DNA of 64,000 nucleotides, taken from positions 3,737,501 to 3,801,500 of the forward strand of contig NZ_CP089291.1 in the NCBI RefSeq assembly GCF_022818495.1, read 5' to 3'. The stretch is from Fodinisporobacter ferrooxydans (GTDB taxonomy: Bacteria; Bacillota; Bacilli; Tumebacillales; MYW30-H2). Positions 37,984-47,208 of this stretch are shown here, piece by piece. Position 1 is the stretch's first letter. Every line of letters starts with the position of its first letter. Under the pieces are notes generated by a model. It worked only from the letters and a program-made list of their open reading frames with translations, did not search any database and was not told where the DNA came from. Position numbers and translations under genes: made by a program.

Positions 37984-38060
37984 TGGCGTGCCCTGAGAGA
38001 TTCGAACTCCCGACCTTTTGATTCGTAGTCAAACGCTCTATCCAGCTGAGCTAAGGGCAC
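37984..38060 (-). tRNA. tRNA-Arg (ACG)
   Basis: On the minus strand the acceptor GTGCCCT pairs with AGGGCAC, the anticodon loop is CTACGAA and the T-arm is GGGAGTTCGAATCTCTC. CCA is encoded. A34 would be converted to inosine by TadA. Confidence 0.96.
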
Positions 38061-38101
38061 AGGCAACAAATGCCATTTTATCGCATGACAAATGGATATG
38101 A

Positions 38102-38181
38102 TGCGGGTGGAGGGACTTGAACCCCCACGGTCGCCCGCTGGAACCTAAATCCAGTGCGTCTGCCAATTCCGCCACACCCGC
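38102..38181 (-). tRNA. tRNA-Leu (TAG)
   Basis: On the minus strand the acceptor GCGGGTG pairs with CACCCGC, there is a long variable arm as expected for class II tRNAs, the anticodon loop is ATTTAGG and the T-loop is GGTTCAAGTCC. It ends at the discriminator A; CCA is not encoded. It is the first gene of the operon. Confidence 0.96.
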
Positions 38182-38219
38182 TTGTCCTCATAACGAGCAC
38201 ATGATTAACGACAGAAATT

Positions 38220-38248
38220 AATATATCATGTCTTATCTATTTATGCAA
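38220..38248 (-). promoter_or_regulatory. Promoter of the tRNA operon
   Basis: The minus strand has TTGCAT (38243-38248), a 17-base spacer and TATATT (38220-38225), 39 bases before tRNA-Leu. Spacing is ideal for SigA, with four of six and five of six matches. Confidence 0.65.
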
Positions 38249-38312
38249 TACATGTTTTGGAATTTTGTTTGGAATTTTTTTTGATATTTTTGATTGCGTT
38301 TTACATTGTGTT

Positions 38313-40376
38313 TTATGAAGTGTTTGAAACTGTTCGGGCTTCCCTTTCATCTTCAGCCAATTCCTGAACAAACATGGAAGGCGCAGATTTTTTGCCTAGA
38401 TACTGCTTCGGAACACTCACGTATAAATGTTTTTTTGCACGTGTGCAAGCTACGTAAAACAAACGGCGCTCTTCTTCTAATGCCTGTTGGTATTTTTCTT
38501 GTTCTTTGTCATTGATTTTCCCTATCTTACGTCCGTGAATGTTCCCGTCCGATGTGTTTCCATTACTGTGTTGAAAGGCCTTAGGATGCGGAGTCATGCC
38601 CTCCACTGCGCCAACAATATATACATCTTCGAATTCCAAACCTTTCGCACGGTGAAACGTCATAAATTGCACACCAACTGTTCGATTGCGAACAGATTCC
38701 GCAATTGTTTTGCGTGCATCTGTAATATGTACAAGAAACTCCTGAAGCGTTTGAAATGGTTCTGCCATTTCCATTAATTCTTCCAACTCGGATGCAATTT
38801 CCGTACTGTCCTGGCCGACTTGGCCCGTATAATCTTCGATGTACCTGAAATAGCCGATCGATTGCAGCACATAGCGAATCGCCGCTTTGGGCGGCAATTT
38901 TTGCAATGTATAAATATCTGACCGCAAGTCCTCCAGTTTACGAATCTGATACGGCTCGAGTGGACGAATTTGCGGCAAAACATCAACTGCGTGACGTTTC
39001 GATTGCCCGCATAAGCGGAGCAGCTCTGTACGGATATGCGCCCCGTATACGTAGCGTTTGGGGCGATTCAGAATATCGAACAAGCTTTCGATGTCATTTG
39101 GATTTGCCGCTGCCTGCAAGTATTGCAAGACATTGCGCACATACCAAATATCATAGAAGTTCCCGTCATCATGCAGAAAAAACGGCAGATTTTCTTTTAT
39201 GCAAACATCCACGATACTTCTCGCCTGGACATGTGTGCGATACAATACCGCACATTGATGCGCATCCGCCCCTTGATTTATACGTTTTTTTATCGCATCG
39301 ACAATTGTTTGCGCTTCTTCCTTCATGGAAGCCGGCCGGATCAGTTTCAGCTTTCCGCCATTTCGTCCGATTCCTTGCAATTGTTTATATTGGCGGATTT
39401 GATTTTTTCCAATCAGATTGGATGTATGCCCGATCAAGGAATCAGTCGAACGGTAATTGGTACCCAAAATGATTTGCGTTGTGTTCGGGAAATCAGACTG
39501 AAAGTTCAGCAGAAATTTGACATCTGCGCCGCGAAAGCCGTAAATCGCTTGATCATCATCGCCAACCACGAAAATATTTTGTTCTTGCGCCAGCATTTGC
39601 AAAAGTTTATATTGAACAAAATTGGTGTCCTGAAATTCATCGACGACAAGAAACGGATATTGTCCGGATAAGAAAGCCCGGGACGTATGATCCTGTCTCA
39701 ACCACTCCAACGTATAAAGCAATACATCATCATAATCCATCTTGTTTGCTTTCAATCGCAGCGCTTCATACATGGCGTACATTTTTTTAAACTTTATATT
39801 TTCCGTTTTCTTCACTTGCAATGTTTGCGGTAGAATATAATAACTTTTACACAAACCAATTTGCGTTAAGATCAGCTTGATTTGCTCATCTGTTGTATCA
39901 TCCGCAACCGTACGGACGGCTTCCCGAATGCATTGATTCTGCTCCTGCGCTGTCATAATATCCGGCAATTCTTGCTTGCCGCGCAGCAAGAAGCGATAAA
40001 ATACCGAATGAAATGTCCCGATTGTCATCCGTGCTACATCCCGTTCGAACATGCCCGGGAAACCCAATAACCGCTCTTTCATTTCCTGTGCCGCCGCCTT
40101 GGTAAATGTCATCACAAGGCAATTCTTCAACGAAATCCCGCAAACCAGATGCATGTATGCGAGGCGACAGACCAGTACGGTGGTTTTGCCGCTCCCCGGC
40201 CCTGCAAAAACAGAAACGGGCCCATACACCGTGCGAACAGCCGTCATTTGTTCTTTATTCAAACAAACTCCCGATTGCGCCAAAACAGAAAAAAATTGTT
40301 CGTCTGTCATATCTGCTCCCCAATTGATCATCCGTGAACCATTTTCATCAAAAACAAAAGAAACCGGACGTTTCAT
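38313..40376 (-). CDS. UvrD/PcrA-type superfamily 1 DNA helicase
   Basis: The protein of about 687 residues is an ATP-dependent 3'-5' helicase of SF1A. It has the Walker A motif VFAGPGSGKTTVLVCRL, motif Ia MTFTKAAAQEMKERL, motif II FLVVDEFQDTN, motif III VGDDDQAIYGFRGA, motif IV LGTNYRST, motif V FMTFHRAKGLEFEDVYIVG and motif VI EERRLFYVACTRAKKHLYVS. It is smaller than standard PcrA and lacks its C-terminal Tudor-like extension, so it is probably a separate paralogue. The ATG at 40376 has AGGAG eight bases upstream. It lies 37 bases after a small coiled-coil gene and probably shares a transcript with the HARE-HTH gene. Confidence 0.88.
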   Translation of the reverse strand: MKRPVSFVFDENGSRMINWGADMTDEQFFSVLAQSGVCLNKEQMTAVRTVYGPVSVFAGPGSGKTTVLVCRLAYMHLVCGISLKNCLVMTFTKAAAQEMKERLLGFPGMFERDVARMTIGTFHSVFYRFLLRGKQELPDIMTAQEQNQCIREAVRTVADDTTDEQIKLILTQIGLCKSYYILPQTLQVKKTENIKFKKMYAMYEALRLKANKMDYDDVLLYTLEWLRQDHTSRAFLSGQYPFLVVDEFQDTNFVQYKLLQMLAQEQNIFVVGDDDQAIYGFRGADVKFLLNFQSDFPNTTQIILGTNYRSTDSLIGHTSNLIGKNQIRQYKQLQGIGRNGGKLKLIRPASMKEEAQTIVDAIKKRINQGADAHQCAVLYRTHVQARSIVDVCIKENLPFFLHDDGNFYDIWYVRNVLQYLQAAANPNDIESLFDILNRPKRYVYGAHIRTELLRLCGQSKRHAVDVLPQIRPLEPYQIRKLEDLRSDIYTLQKLPPKAAIRYVLQSIGYFRYIEDYTGQVGQDSTEIASELEELMEMAEPFQTLQEFLVHITDARKTIAESVRNRTVGVQFMTFHRAKGLEFEDVYIVGAVEGMTPHPKAFQHSNGNTSDGNIHGRKIGKINDKEQEKYQQALEEERRLFYVACTRAKKHLYVSVPKQYLGKKSAPSMFVQELAEDEREARTVSNTS

Positions 40377-40413
40377 CCAGTCTCTCCTATCACCGAAACA
40401 AATCGGCATGCAT

Positions 40414-40677
40414 TTAGTCATCATTCATAATGGAAGAATGCCTATGTTCCCATTTTTCAATAAACAGTCGCACATGCTCGATTCTGCGGCGTAACATATG
40501 GTATTCCTTCATAAGATGTTGGATTCTGTCCAGATCCTCTTCCGAAAACGCCATTGGTACCTGCCCTTTCAGGAAATCCATGGTTTTTCCCCACTCCAAA
40601 AGGAAATCGCGCATACGATCAAAACGATCCTCTACGATTCCCCGAATGCGCGAATGGACGTTTATGCGCTCATCCAT
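40414..40677 (-). CDS. Small helical protein in the helicase operon
   Basis: This 87-residue protein is charged and almost wholly helical, with heptad-like spacing (RMRDFLLEWGKTMDFL, LDRIQHLMKEYHMLRRRIEHVRLFIEKW). I do not recognise it. It starts inside the end of the HARE-HTH gene (16-base overlap), so the two are translationally coupled. Its sequence resembles the helical tail of that neighbour, hinting at a related or interacting fold. Confidence 0.65.
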   Translation of the reverse strand: MDERINVHSRIRGIVEDRFDRMRDFLLEWGKTMDFLKGQVPMAFSEEDLDRIQHLMKEYHMLRRRIEHVRLFIEKWEHRHSSIMNDD

Positions 40678-41117
40678 TTGTCGAGGAACTCACGAAGATC
40701 TGCAGAAAATTGAGCAAATTGTTTCTTTTGTTCCATCAGATTTTGAATTCCCTGAATGTCTTCCGATTCAAACAGTGAGATGACTTGACTTGGAATATCC
40801 TGCTCCGAATTTTGAATTTGTGATAGTGTTTCAGACATTAACTGTAATAAAGGTGCGATAACATCGTTTTTCAACATACGTTCCTCTCCTTGCCTGTAAT
40901 CATTATGTAAGAGTTGATGATTCCAATCCGCTAGCCCCCACAATTGATCCGAAATCCGGATAAATCGTGAATCATTCTCCAAATTTATTCTTGACATTAA
41001 TTCCCCACGGCTGCGACGGGTTGTATCCTGTAGATGTTCAAGAATATCTGCAAAGGTACACGCTCGATGTGTCTGTTCAAGATATGTAACAATGACTGTA
41101 TGCAAATCAGACGCCAT
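40662..41117 (-). CDS. HARE-HTH domain protein (RpoE delta-like N-terminus)
   Basis: The 151-residue protein has an N-terminal winged-helix (about residues 5-68: YLEQTHRACTFADILEHL, then RFIRISDQLWGLADW). This matches the N-terminus of the RNA polymerase delta subunit, where the same SDQxWGL(R/A)xW ending is seen. The acidic delta tail is absent; instead there is a helical C-terminus (LLQLMSETLSQIQN, LMEQKKQFAQFSADLREFLDKW). HARE-HTH domains are thought to contact DNA or chromatin-like complexes. It is the first gene of the set leading to the UvrD-type helicase. Function is inferred only from the domain. Confidence 0.7.
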   Translation of the reverse strand: MASDLHTVIVTYLEQTHRACTFADILEHLQDTTRRSRGELMSRINLENDSRFIRISDQLWGLADWNHQLLHNDYRQGEERMLKNDVIAPLLQLMSETLSQIQNSEQDIPSQVISLFESEDIQGIQNLMEQKKQFAQFSADLREFLDKWMSA

Positions 41118-41330
41118 CAGCCGTCCACCTCCATATTTTCATATTTGCAATTAGTTAATTCGACATTTTTTTCCCTTTCCCTGCCCATCGCCAAAAATCC
41201 TTGCATGAAAACACTGCAATGATCCATTATCAACGTACATGAACATCGGATTTCCCCCGAATCGCAATTACATGTTACAATGCATGTAGGAACTGCATCA
41301 TTCGGAAAGATCATAAGAAAGAGTGACACT

Positions 41331-42020
41331 ATGTCTATTTACGCGATTGGAGATTTGCATTTATCATTTGCTGCCGATAAGCCGATGGATGTGTTCGGGA
41401 AACAATGGTCCAATCACCCCGAACGCATTGCAAAGGCCTGGAAACAACAAATAAAAGAGCATGACATAGTGCTGCTGCCCGGAGATATCTCTTGGGCGAT
41501 GAACTATGAAGAAGCAGCGCCGGATCTGCAATTTATCGCAGACTTGCCGGGACATAAAATCATGATTAAAGGCAATCACGATTATTGGTGGTCAACGATC
41601 AAAAAAGTCCGCGAACATCTTCCGGCATCGATTTTCGCCATCCAAAACGATGCCATTGCTGTCGGCGACTATGTAGTTGCCGGTACAAGAGGTTGGAATA
41701 CTCCTTCCATGAAAGGTTTCACCTTGGAAGACCACAAACTATATAGTCGTGAATTGGGGCGCCTGCGTCTTTCCCTTGAACAGGCGAAACAGGCGAAACT
41801 TCCGATCCTTTGCATGCTTCATTATCCGCCGACGGACGAGACATTTGCCCGAACAGAAGTTATCGATTTATTAGAAGAGTTCGAAGTCATTTATTGTGTC
41901 TATGGACATTTGCATGGTGAAGCTGTTTTCCATGCGATGCCGAAAAATCTGTATAAAGTTCCTTGCGAACTTGTTTCGGCTGATGCGATTTCATTTGCGC
42001 CAAAATGTATTTTGAAATAG
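41331..42020 (+). CDS. Calcineurin-like metallophosphoesterase
   Basis: This 229-residue protein has the dimetal phosphoesterase motifs in order: IYAIGDLHLSF (D-x-H), VLLPGDISWAMNYEE (GDxxW), IMIKGNHDYWW (GNHD), MLHYPP and CVYGHLHGEAVF (GHxH). No signal peptide is seen. The substrate is unknown. I chose the ATG at 41331 with AAAGAGTG upstream. It is divergent from the HARE-HTH gene and convergent with folE. Confidence 0.88.
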   Translation: MSIYAIGDLHLSFAADKPMDVFGKQWSNHPERIAKAWKQQIKEHDIVLLPGDISWAMNYEEAAPDLQFIADLPGHKIMIKGNHDYWWSTIKKVREHLPASIFAIQNDAIAVGDYVVAGTRGWNTPSMKGFTLEDHKLYSRELGRLRLSLEQAKQAKLPILCMLHYPPTDETFARTEVIDLLEEFEVIYCVYGHLHGEAVFHAMPKNLYKVPCELVSADAISFAPKCILK

Positions 42021-42027
42021 CAAAAAA

Positions 42028-42046
42028 CCATCCGGCAATCGGATGG
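42028..42046 (-). terminator. Terminator between phosphoesterase gene and folE
   Basis: The perfect 7-bp stem CCATCCG/CGGATGG is followed on the minus strand by TTTTTTG (folE side) and on the plus strand by CAAAAAGG. It is therefore mainly a folE terminator, possibly used by both. Confidence 0.8.
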
Positions 42047-42075
42047 CAAAAAGGATAGTAAAAAGGTTGCCAGGA

Positions 42076-42639
42076 TTAGTTGCGCAATAAAGACAATACT
42101 TCACTGCGCGCTTCTTTATCTTCGCGGTACAGACCCCGAAAAGCCGTCGTAACAGTCTTGCTGCCTGGTTTATTGACACCTCGCATCGCCATGCATAAAT
42201 GCTCCGCTTCCACAAGCACCGCGACACCTGATGCCTGCAGTTTTTCTGCCACCGTATCGGCAATCGTACTGGTAATTCGTTCTTGTAACTGTGGCCGTCT
42301 TGCTACTGTCTCGACCAAGCGCGCCAGTTTGCTCAAACCGGTTACCTTTCCGTTATTGGGCAGATAGGCTACGTGGGCATATCCGAAAAATGGAATCAAA
42401 TGATGCTCGCACATGCTATAGAAAGGAATATCCCGAACGATCACCAACTCATCATGATCTTCGTTAAAAATCGCATTTAATTGTTCAGAAGGGTCTTTAT
42501 GTAATCCTGCAAATACTTCCTCATACATTCTGGCAACGCGCGCAGGCGTATCTTGCAAGCCCTCACGTTCCGGATCTTCTCCTACCGCTTCCAGGATCAT
42601 CCTTACAGCTTCTCGTATTTTCGAATGGTCAACTTCCAT
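42076..42639 (-). CDS. folE: GTP cyclohydrolase I
   Basis: FolE makes dihydroneopterin triphosphate from GTP, the first step of folate synthesis. The 187 residues contain [20 protein letters not shown] with the zinc Cys and His, [23 protein letters not shown] and [21 protein letters not shown] with the second zinc Cys. GGAGG precedes the ATG. In Bacillus subtilis it is the mtrA gene next to mtrB; here it is a lone gene 35 kb from mtrB. Confidence 0.97.
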   Translation of the reverse strand: MEVDHSKIREAVRMILEAVGEDPEREGLQDTPARVARMYEEVFAGLHKDPSEQLNAIFNEDHDELVIVRDIPFYSMCEHHLIPFFGYAHVAYLPNNGKVTGLSKLARLVETVARRPQLQERITSTIADTVAEKLQASGVAVLVEAEHLCMAMRGVNKPGSKTVTTAFRGLYREDKEARSEVLSLLRN

Positions 42640-42738
42640 ATTAAACCTCCGTGCACGTTCAAAAATCTTTCATAAATCAGAACAGTGCTAACTATACCAT
42701 ATACGTTAAGAATTGCCAATCACATCGATTTTAGAAAA

Positions 42739-42761
42739 TCCCCGTACACGGGGTACGGGGA
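42739..42761 (-). terminator. Intrinsic terminator
   Basis: The 9-bp perfect stem TCCCCGTAC/GTACGGGGA is followed on the minus strand by TTTTCT. It terminates the small gene at 42791-43045. Confidence 0.82.
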
Positions 42762-42790
42762 TACTATCATACACTGAATGTCAGAGCCAT

Positions 42791-43045
42791 TCACCGATTT
42801 TCATTATGTGCCTGTGCCTGATAGGAACGGGCGTGGCGCGCATCTTCATAAAGGTTCGTCAACTCCGATGAAGCTTCTCCCGCGAGTGCCTGCAGCCGTT
42901 GTAAACCCTCCGCTTGCCGTTCACAATCATTATTGACAGCGCCCAATTCACTTGCCATTTCATTCAATGACCGGGCGAGCTGCGTCACTTGTTTGGCACG
43001 CTGCTGAATGCTTTGAAAACGTTGGCTTTGTTCCTTGTTTTGCAT
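42791..43045 (-). CDS. Small coiled-coil protein, unknown
   Basis: This is an 84-residue hydrophilic, helical protein (RAKQVTQLARSLNEMASELG, GLQRLQALAGEASSELTNLYED) with a likely coiled coil and no Cys pair. The ATG at 43045 has GGAGGG seven bases upstream. It lies between the class A PBP gene and folE and has its own terminator. I do not recognise it. Confidence 0.65.
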   Translation of the reverse strand: MQNKEQSQRFQSIQQRAKQVTQLARSLNEMASELGAVNNDCERQAEGLQRLQALAGEASSELTNLYEDARHARSYQAQAHNENR

Positions 43046-43168
43046 TGGGAACCCTCCAAACATCAGTTTTTCGATAGCAGAGCTAGTTTCCCACAGGCAT
43101 GTTCTCATCATGCATCATGACAAAGCACAAAAAGCGGCTTTTCTTCCTCAGACTTTCAGGTATTCGGG

Positions 43169-45622
43169 TCAGGGTTTCTTTTTTCCCTCTGTATTTGTTG
43201 CCGGCGGCGTCTGCAGATTCCCTGAAGGCGGCAGTACCGCACCTTGTGAACCAGTATCTCCGCTCTTCGGAAGATTCGTATTTGTATTTCCTGTGCCTGT
43301 ATTGCCCACATTCGTATTGCCCGTACTATTTTGTTGCGGCGGTTCAGAAGAACCTCCCGGCTGCAAGGAGCTTCCGCCTGGCTGGCTTTGCTGATCCCCT
43401 GCAGGAGTATTGCCGTTCGAATTTCCTGGAAGGTTCCCGGCCGGCTGTTGGGATGATGGATTCTGTGCCGCGGGTTGATCTGTTTTGACGTCAACCGTAT
43501 TGGATTGTATATTTTTATTGCCAATGGTCGCGACGACAATATACACTACATCTTGGTTCAGCGGCGGATTGCGATCAATGAACATTGGCGCATTGATCGT
43601 GCCAATCGCTTGCGTCGTGCCTTTTCGGAACACAGAATATTGCACGCCGCTTTGCTCCAGCCGATTCCATGTCAGCGTGACAGAATTGCTTTGCGGATCC
43701 CACTGTCCTTGCAGCTGCAATGTTTGATTGGCAGCTGCAGGCGGTTGCTGTACAGGCTGCTCTTGTGGTGCAGCCGGAAACTGCCCTTGATTTTGTCCTT
43801 TTATGACAGGCGCCAAGATCGTAGAGAAAATTCCTGCCGGATATCCGCTCTCGCCTGTCATGTAGTGCTTCGCATCGGTATTTGGGTATCCCATCCAAAT
43901 GGCGCCGACCACTTGCGGCGTATACCCTACAAACCATGCATCGCGGTCACCGTTATAGTTATATTCGGACGTACCTGTTTTACCTGCTACCGGAACTCCC
44001 GGAATCTGCGCGCGAACGCCTGTCCCCGATTTTACAACTGTCGTCATCAAGTCAGTCATAACGGCGGCTGTACTTGACTTCATCACCCGCGTGGGATTTG
44101 GTTGAAATTGATACAATACATCCCCTGTACTATTCACAACTTTTTCAATGGCATGTGCCTTGTTCAAAATTCCGCTGTTATCAAACGGACTGTATGCCTG
44201 GGCCATCTGCAAAGGCGAGACGCCGTATTTCATACCGCCAATGGCTACACTTAAATTGTCGTCACTGGGATCAAATGTGAGTCCCAACCGCTTCGCAAAT
44301 GCAATCCCTTTTTCCGGCCCTCCCAATATATGATCCATTGTCCATACCGCCGGAACGTTCCATGATTCTCGCAGAGCTTCACGAACGGTCACCATACCTG
44401 GTTTATGAACCGTCCAATTGTCCCAATCATGCGGTCGATACCCGTTGCCAAACGTCATTGGCTTATCGACGAGCATGTCGTTTGGACTAAGCAAACCCAA
44501 ATCAATGGCCGGACCATAATCGACTAACGGTTTGATGGCAGAGCCTGGAGATCGCCTTGACATCGTAGCATAATCAAACCCCTCCTGATGAAATGCGCCA
44601 CGAGCGCCGACGATTGCCAAGATGCCGCCGGACTTCGGATCCACGAAGACAGCGCCGCTTTGTATCAATTGGTCACTTGCGCTTTTCGGGAAATTTGCAT
44701 TATTTTGATATGCTTTTTCGGCAGACGCTTGCATCGCTTGATCCATATTCGTATAGACGGTGACACCGCCCCGTAAAATCTGCTGCGGATCGATTCCATC
44801 CGCTTTCGCTTCTTCCAAAATATAATCGAGGTAATACCCATAATTGGTCGTTGCATTGTTGTTTCCTTGACCTGTTTTTTTTCTTAATCCCAATGGTTGT
44901 GCTTCTGCCTGCTGCCGCTGTTGATCCGTAATATATCCGTATTTATACATCAAATCCAAAACCGTATTTCGGCGGTCCAAAGCAGCTTTCGGATTGACAA
45001 AAGGATCATAGTAGGAAGGAGCTTTCGGCAATCCTGCCAATACAGCCGCCTGATCAAGGGTCAAATCTTTTGCCGATACGCCAAAATAATCTTTCGCGGC
45101 ATCTTGGACACCTGTCTGTCCATCCCCGAGATATACGACATTTAGATATTTCTCCAAAATCTCATCTTTTGAAAAATTGTGTTCGATTTGTGCGGCAAGG
45201 ATTGCTTCATGAATTTTTCTGGAAATGGTTTTCGATTGATTGAGATAGACCATTTTTGCCAATTGCTGTGTAATGGTGCTGCCTCCTTCTGCAGCTCCTC
45301 CATGCCATATATCAACCAATAAAGCACGTGCAATCCCGCGAATATCAATTCCGCCATGATCGTAAAATCGATTGTCTTCTGTTGCAACAATTGCATGCTT
45401 CATGTTGCTGGAAATTTGATCAAACGTTACATAATCACTCGCTCCCGTATCGATCTTGATTGCCACATTGCCGTTCTTATCAAGGATCGTAGACGGTTGG
45501 GAGTGAAACTCCAGTTTTGATTTGTCAAATTTCGGAATTGCAATGGCACCACCGACAAGAACAACAACAATGCCCACGAGTAAAACGATAACCAATATAG
45601 CCCGTATAAAATGTTTCCACAC
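43169..45622 (-). CDS. Class A penicillin-binding protein (PBP1-like)
   Basis: This bifunctional peptidoglycan glycosyltransferase/transpeptidase has 817 residues. It has a membrane anchor (about 8-30), a GT51 domain with ATEDNRFYDHGGI (catalytic Glu) and GGSTITQQLAKMVYL, and a transpeptidase domain with RSPGSAIKPL (SxxK Ser), RESWNVPAV (SxN) and VAGKTGTSE (KTG). A fibronectin type III-like domain follows (about 640-720: WNRLEQSGVQYSVFRKG). The last 95 residues are low-complexity, rich in Gln, Asn, Gly, Pro and Thr. The GTG start follows GAGGTGAGAGG. It resembles Bacillus PonA or PbpF types; which one cannot be fixed. Confidence 0.93.
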   Translation of the reverse strand: MWKHFIRAILVIVLLVGIVVVLVGGAIAIPKFDKSKLEFHSQPSTILDKNGNVAIKIDTGASDYVTFDQISSNMKHAIVATEDNRFYDHGGIDIRGIARALLVDIWHGGAAEGGSTITQQLAKMVYLNQSKTISRKIHEAILAAQIEHNFSKDEILEKYLNVVYLGDGQTGVQDAAKDYFGVSAKDLTLDQAAVLAGLPKAPSYYDPFVNPKAALDRRNTVLDLMYKYGYITDQQRQQAEAQPLGLRKKTGQGNNNATTNYGYYLDYILEEAKADGIDPQQILRGGVTVYTNMDQAMQASAEKAYQNNANFPKSASDQLIQSGAVFVDPKSGGILAIVGARGAFHQEGFDYATMSRRSPGSAIKPLVDYGPAIDLGLLSPNDMLVDKPMTFGNGYRPHDWDNWTVHKPGMVTVREALRESWNVPAVWTMDHILGGPEKGIAFAKRLGLTFDPSDDNLSVAIGGMKYGVSPLQMAQAYSPFDNSGILNKAHAIEKVVNSTGDVLYQFQPNPTRVMKSSTAAVMTDLMTTVVKSGTGVRAQIPGVPVAGKTGTSEYNYNGDRDAWFVGYTPQVVGAIWMGYPNTDAKHYMTGESGYPAGIFSTILAPVIKGQNQGQFPAAPQEQPVQQPPAAANQTLQLQGQWDPQSNSVTLTWNRLEQSGVQYSVFRKGTTQAIGTINAPMFIDRNPPLNQDVVYIVVATIGNKNIQSNTVDVKTDQPAAQNPSSQQPAGNLPGNSNGNTPAGDQQSQPGGSSLQPGGSSEPPQQNSTGNTNVGNTGTGNTNTNLPKSGDTGSQGAVLPPSGNLQTPPATNTEGKKKP

Positions 45623-45766
45623 GTACCTCTCACCTCATTTGTTAAAACGATTCGTTTCCAATCCGAGTCCCCAATATTTCTTCAACATTTCAATCCTACA
45701 AATTGTATCTAGCCAAACCGTTGCATATACAGGATCCTTAACAGAGTTCGATTCGCAAACAAAAAA

Positions 45767-45786
45767 AATGACCATAGCCGGTCATT
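45767..45786 (-). terminator. Intrinsic terminator
   Basis: The 7-bp perfect stem AATGACC/GGTCATT is followed on the minus strand by a long T run. It lies 60 bases after the methyltransferase gene. Confidence 0.82.
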
Positions 45787-45846
45787 GTTGGAATATTTCC
45801 TGAAAAACGATCATTTTCATTATAAGAGCATGTTGCAAAACAAACC

Positions 45847-46590
45847 CTATAACGATGATTCAGCCGTTAAAACTGTATAAGCCAAATAGGGCCCCGTTTT
45901 TTCCAACAAATCTGCGTTTTTTTGTAACACTCGTTGAATGTCGTTCATTTCATGTGGTAGGATCGTAATCATTTGGTTTTGATCCCAATCATCCGCATTT
46001 CCAAATGCACTCTCTTCCCCCGGTGCAACACCTGCCATCATCAGACTGCGGACATTCTGAAAACCTGCTTTTTGCAATTGGCGTTTCCATTCTCCTATGG
46101 TAGGGACCTGTTTTGCCTCATAAAATTCCTGAATTTCTGTCAACAACACATCCGGGATATGAAATAGCCGTGTCATTTCCACATCGATGATTTTGCCGCC
46201 CGGTCGCAACATCCGATATATTTCAGAAAATAAAAGCTCCACATCCATAAAGACAGAAACGGATTCCATATATACCAAATCGACCGAACGGTTTGGCACT
46301 GGCAGTGCATGTGCATCCGCAACGAAAAACTCGATCTGTTTTTTTATGGAAGTGTTTTTCGCCCGCCGTTTTGCTTTCTCAATCATTAATGGACGAGAAT
46401 CGAAACCCGTCACGCGCAAATCATATACACTTGCCAAATGACATGCAGTTCGCCCTGTTCCGCATCCGATTTCCACCACTTCTTTTATCAAAGGCCAATT
46501 TACATGTTGAATCCACTGCCGTGTCGTTTGAAAGCCTCCGGGATGTGCAACACCTATACCCAATTTGGCCAATGTATCGTGATAATTCAT
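45847..46590 (-). CDS. Class I SAM-dependent methyltransferase
   Basis: The 247-residue protein has the Rossmann SAM motifs: VVEIGCGTGRTACHLA (motif I), VTGFDSRPLMIEKAKRRA, FFVADAHALPVPNRSVDLVYMESV (motifs II-III) and MLRPGGKIIDVEMT. The substrate cannot be inferred; the layout is that of the broad UbiE/COQ5-like group. I chose the ATG at 46590 with GAGGAGGAAGG upstream. It is not close enough to a known pathway gene for a functional guess. Confidence 0.82.
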   Translation of the reverse strand: MNYHDTLAKLGIGVAHPGGFQTTRQWIQHVNWPLIKEVVEIGCGTGRTACHLASVYDLRVTGFDSRPLMIEKAKRRAKNTSIKKQIEFFVADAHALPVPNRSVDLVYMESVSVFMDVELLFSEIYRMLRPGGKIIDVEMTRLFHIPDVLLTEIQEFYEAKQVPTIGEWKRQLQKAGFQNVRSLMMAGVAPGEESAFGNADDWDQNQMITILPHEMNDIQRVLQKNADLLEKTGPYLAYTVLTAESSL

Positions 46591-46827
46591 CCGCCTTCCT
46601 CCTCTCTCCGCCTTCATTATGCTATGAAAGAGAGGGGGAATATGGCAATCAAAAAGAACAATTGCTCCAAGGATGACCTCAGAGCAAAACGAACGGCTAT
46701 CATTATAAAAGATGTTTTTGAACTCGATTTGGTTCGCTAATCTTGCAACTTCCATAGAGAAAGGTTACAGTATTCTCTAGCCAGTACTTATCTTATATCA
46801 GCGTTATAGGTTCGTCAAACTATATGG

Positions 46828-47208
46828 ATGGGAGAAACGAACGATAGAATGATAAAAACAAAACAAGACCCGCGAATCCACGAAGTATTCGTATTATACA
46901 TAGAAGAATCGGGAGATATTATATTCCGGGCGGAAGCTGTTGTTTTTTTCCTTGATCAGGTTCTGCCAAAAATTTATTGCCAAGACTCAAAATTTAACTT
47001 TATTCGCAATGTGACAAACCGCTTTTCAATCGAAGAACTGAAAAAAGGCGTAATATTCCGTGAACATCACATCGAACTCCGCCCATTGCCGACAGGAATC
47101 GATGTCGAGTTGCCCATGAAAATTTCCGAAATACCCAATCTCTTGGAACGCATGCACAAACAAAACACAAAGTTATTTTGGTTTTTGGAAAAATTCATGA
47201 TCCGTTAA
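46828..47208 (+). CDS. Hypothetical protein
   Basis: This protein of 119-126 residues has charged and hydrophobic stretches mixed (VFVLYIEESGDIIFRAEAVVFFLDQVLP, ELRPLPTGIDVELPMKI) and no membrane segment. I do not recognise it. The start is unsure: the ATG at 46828 has no ribosome-binding site, whereas GGGAG lies about 14 bases before the internal ATG at 46849. Its 3' end overlaps the end of the convergent NlpC/P60 gene by 14 bases. Confidence 0.55.
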   Translation: MGETNDRMIKTKQDPRIHEVFVLYIEESGDIIFRAEAVVFFLDQVLPKIYCQDSKFNFIRNVTNRFSIEELKKGVIFREHHIELRPLPTGIDVELPMKISEIPNLLERMHKQNTKLFWFLEKFMIR

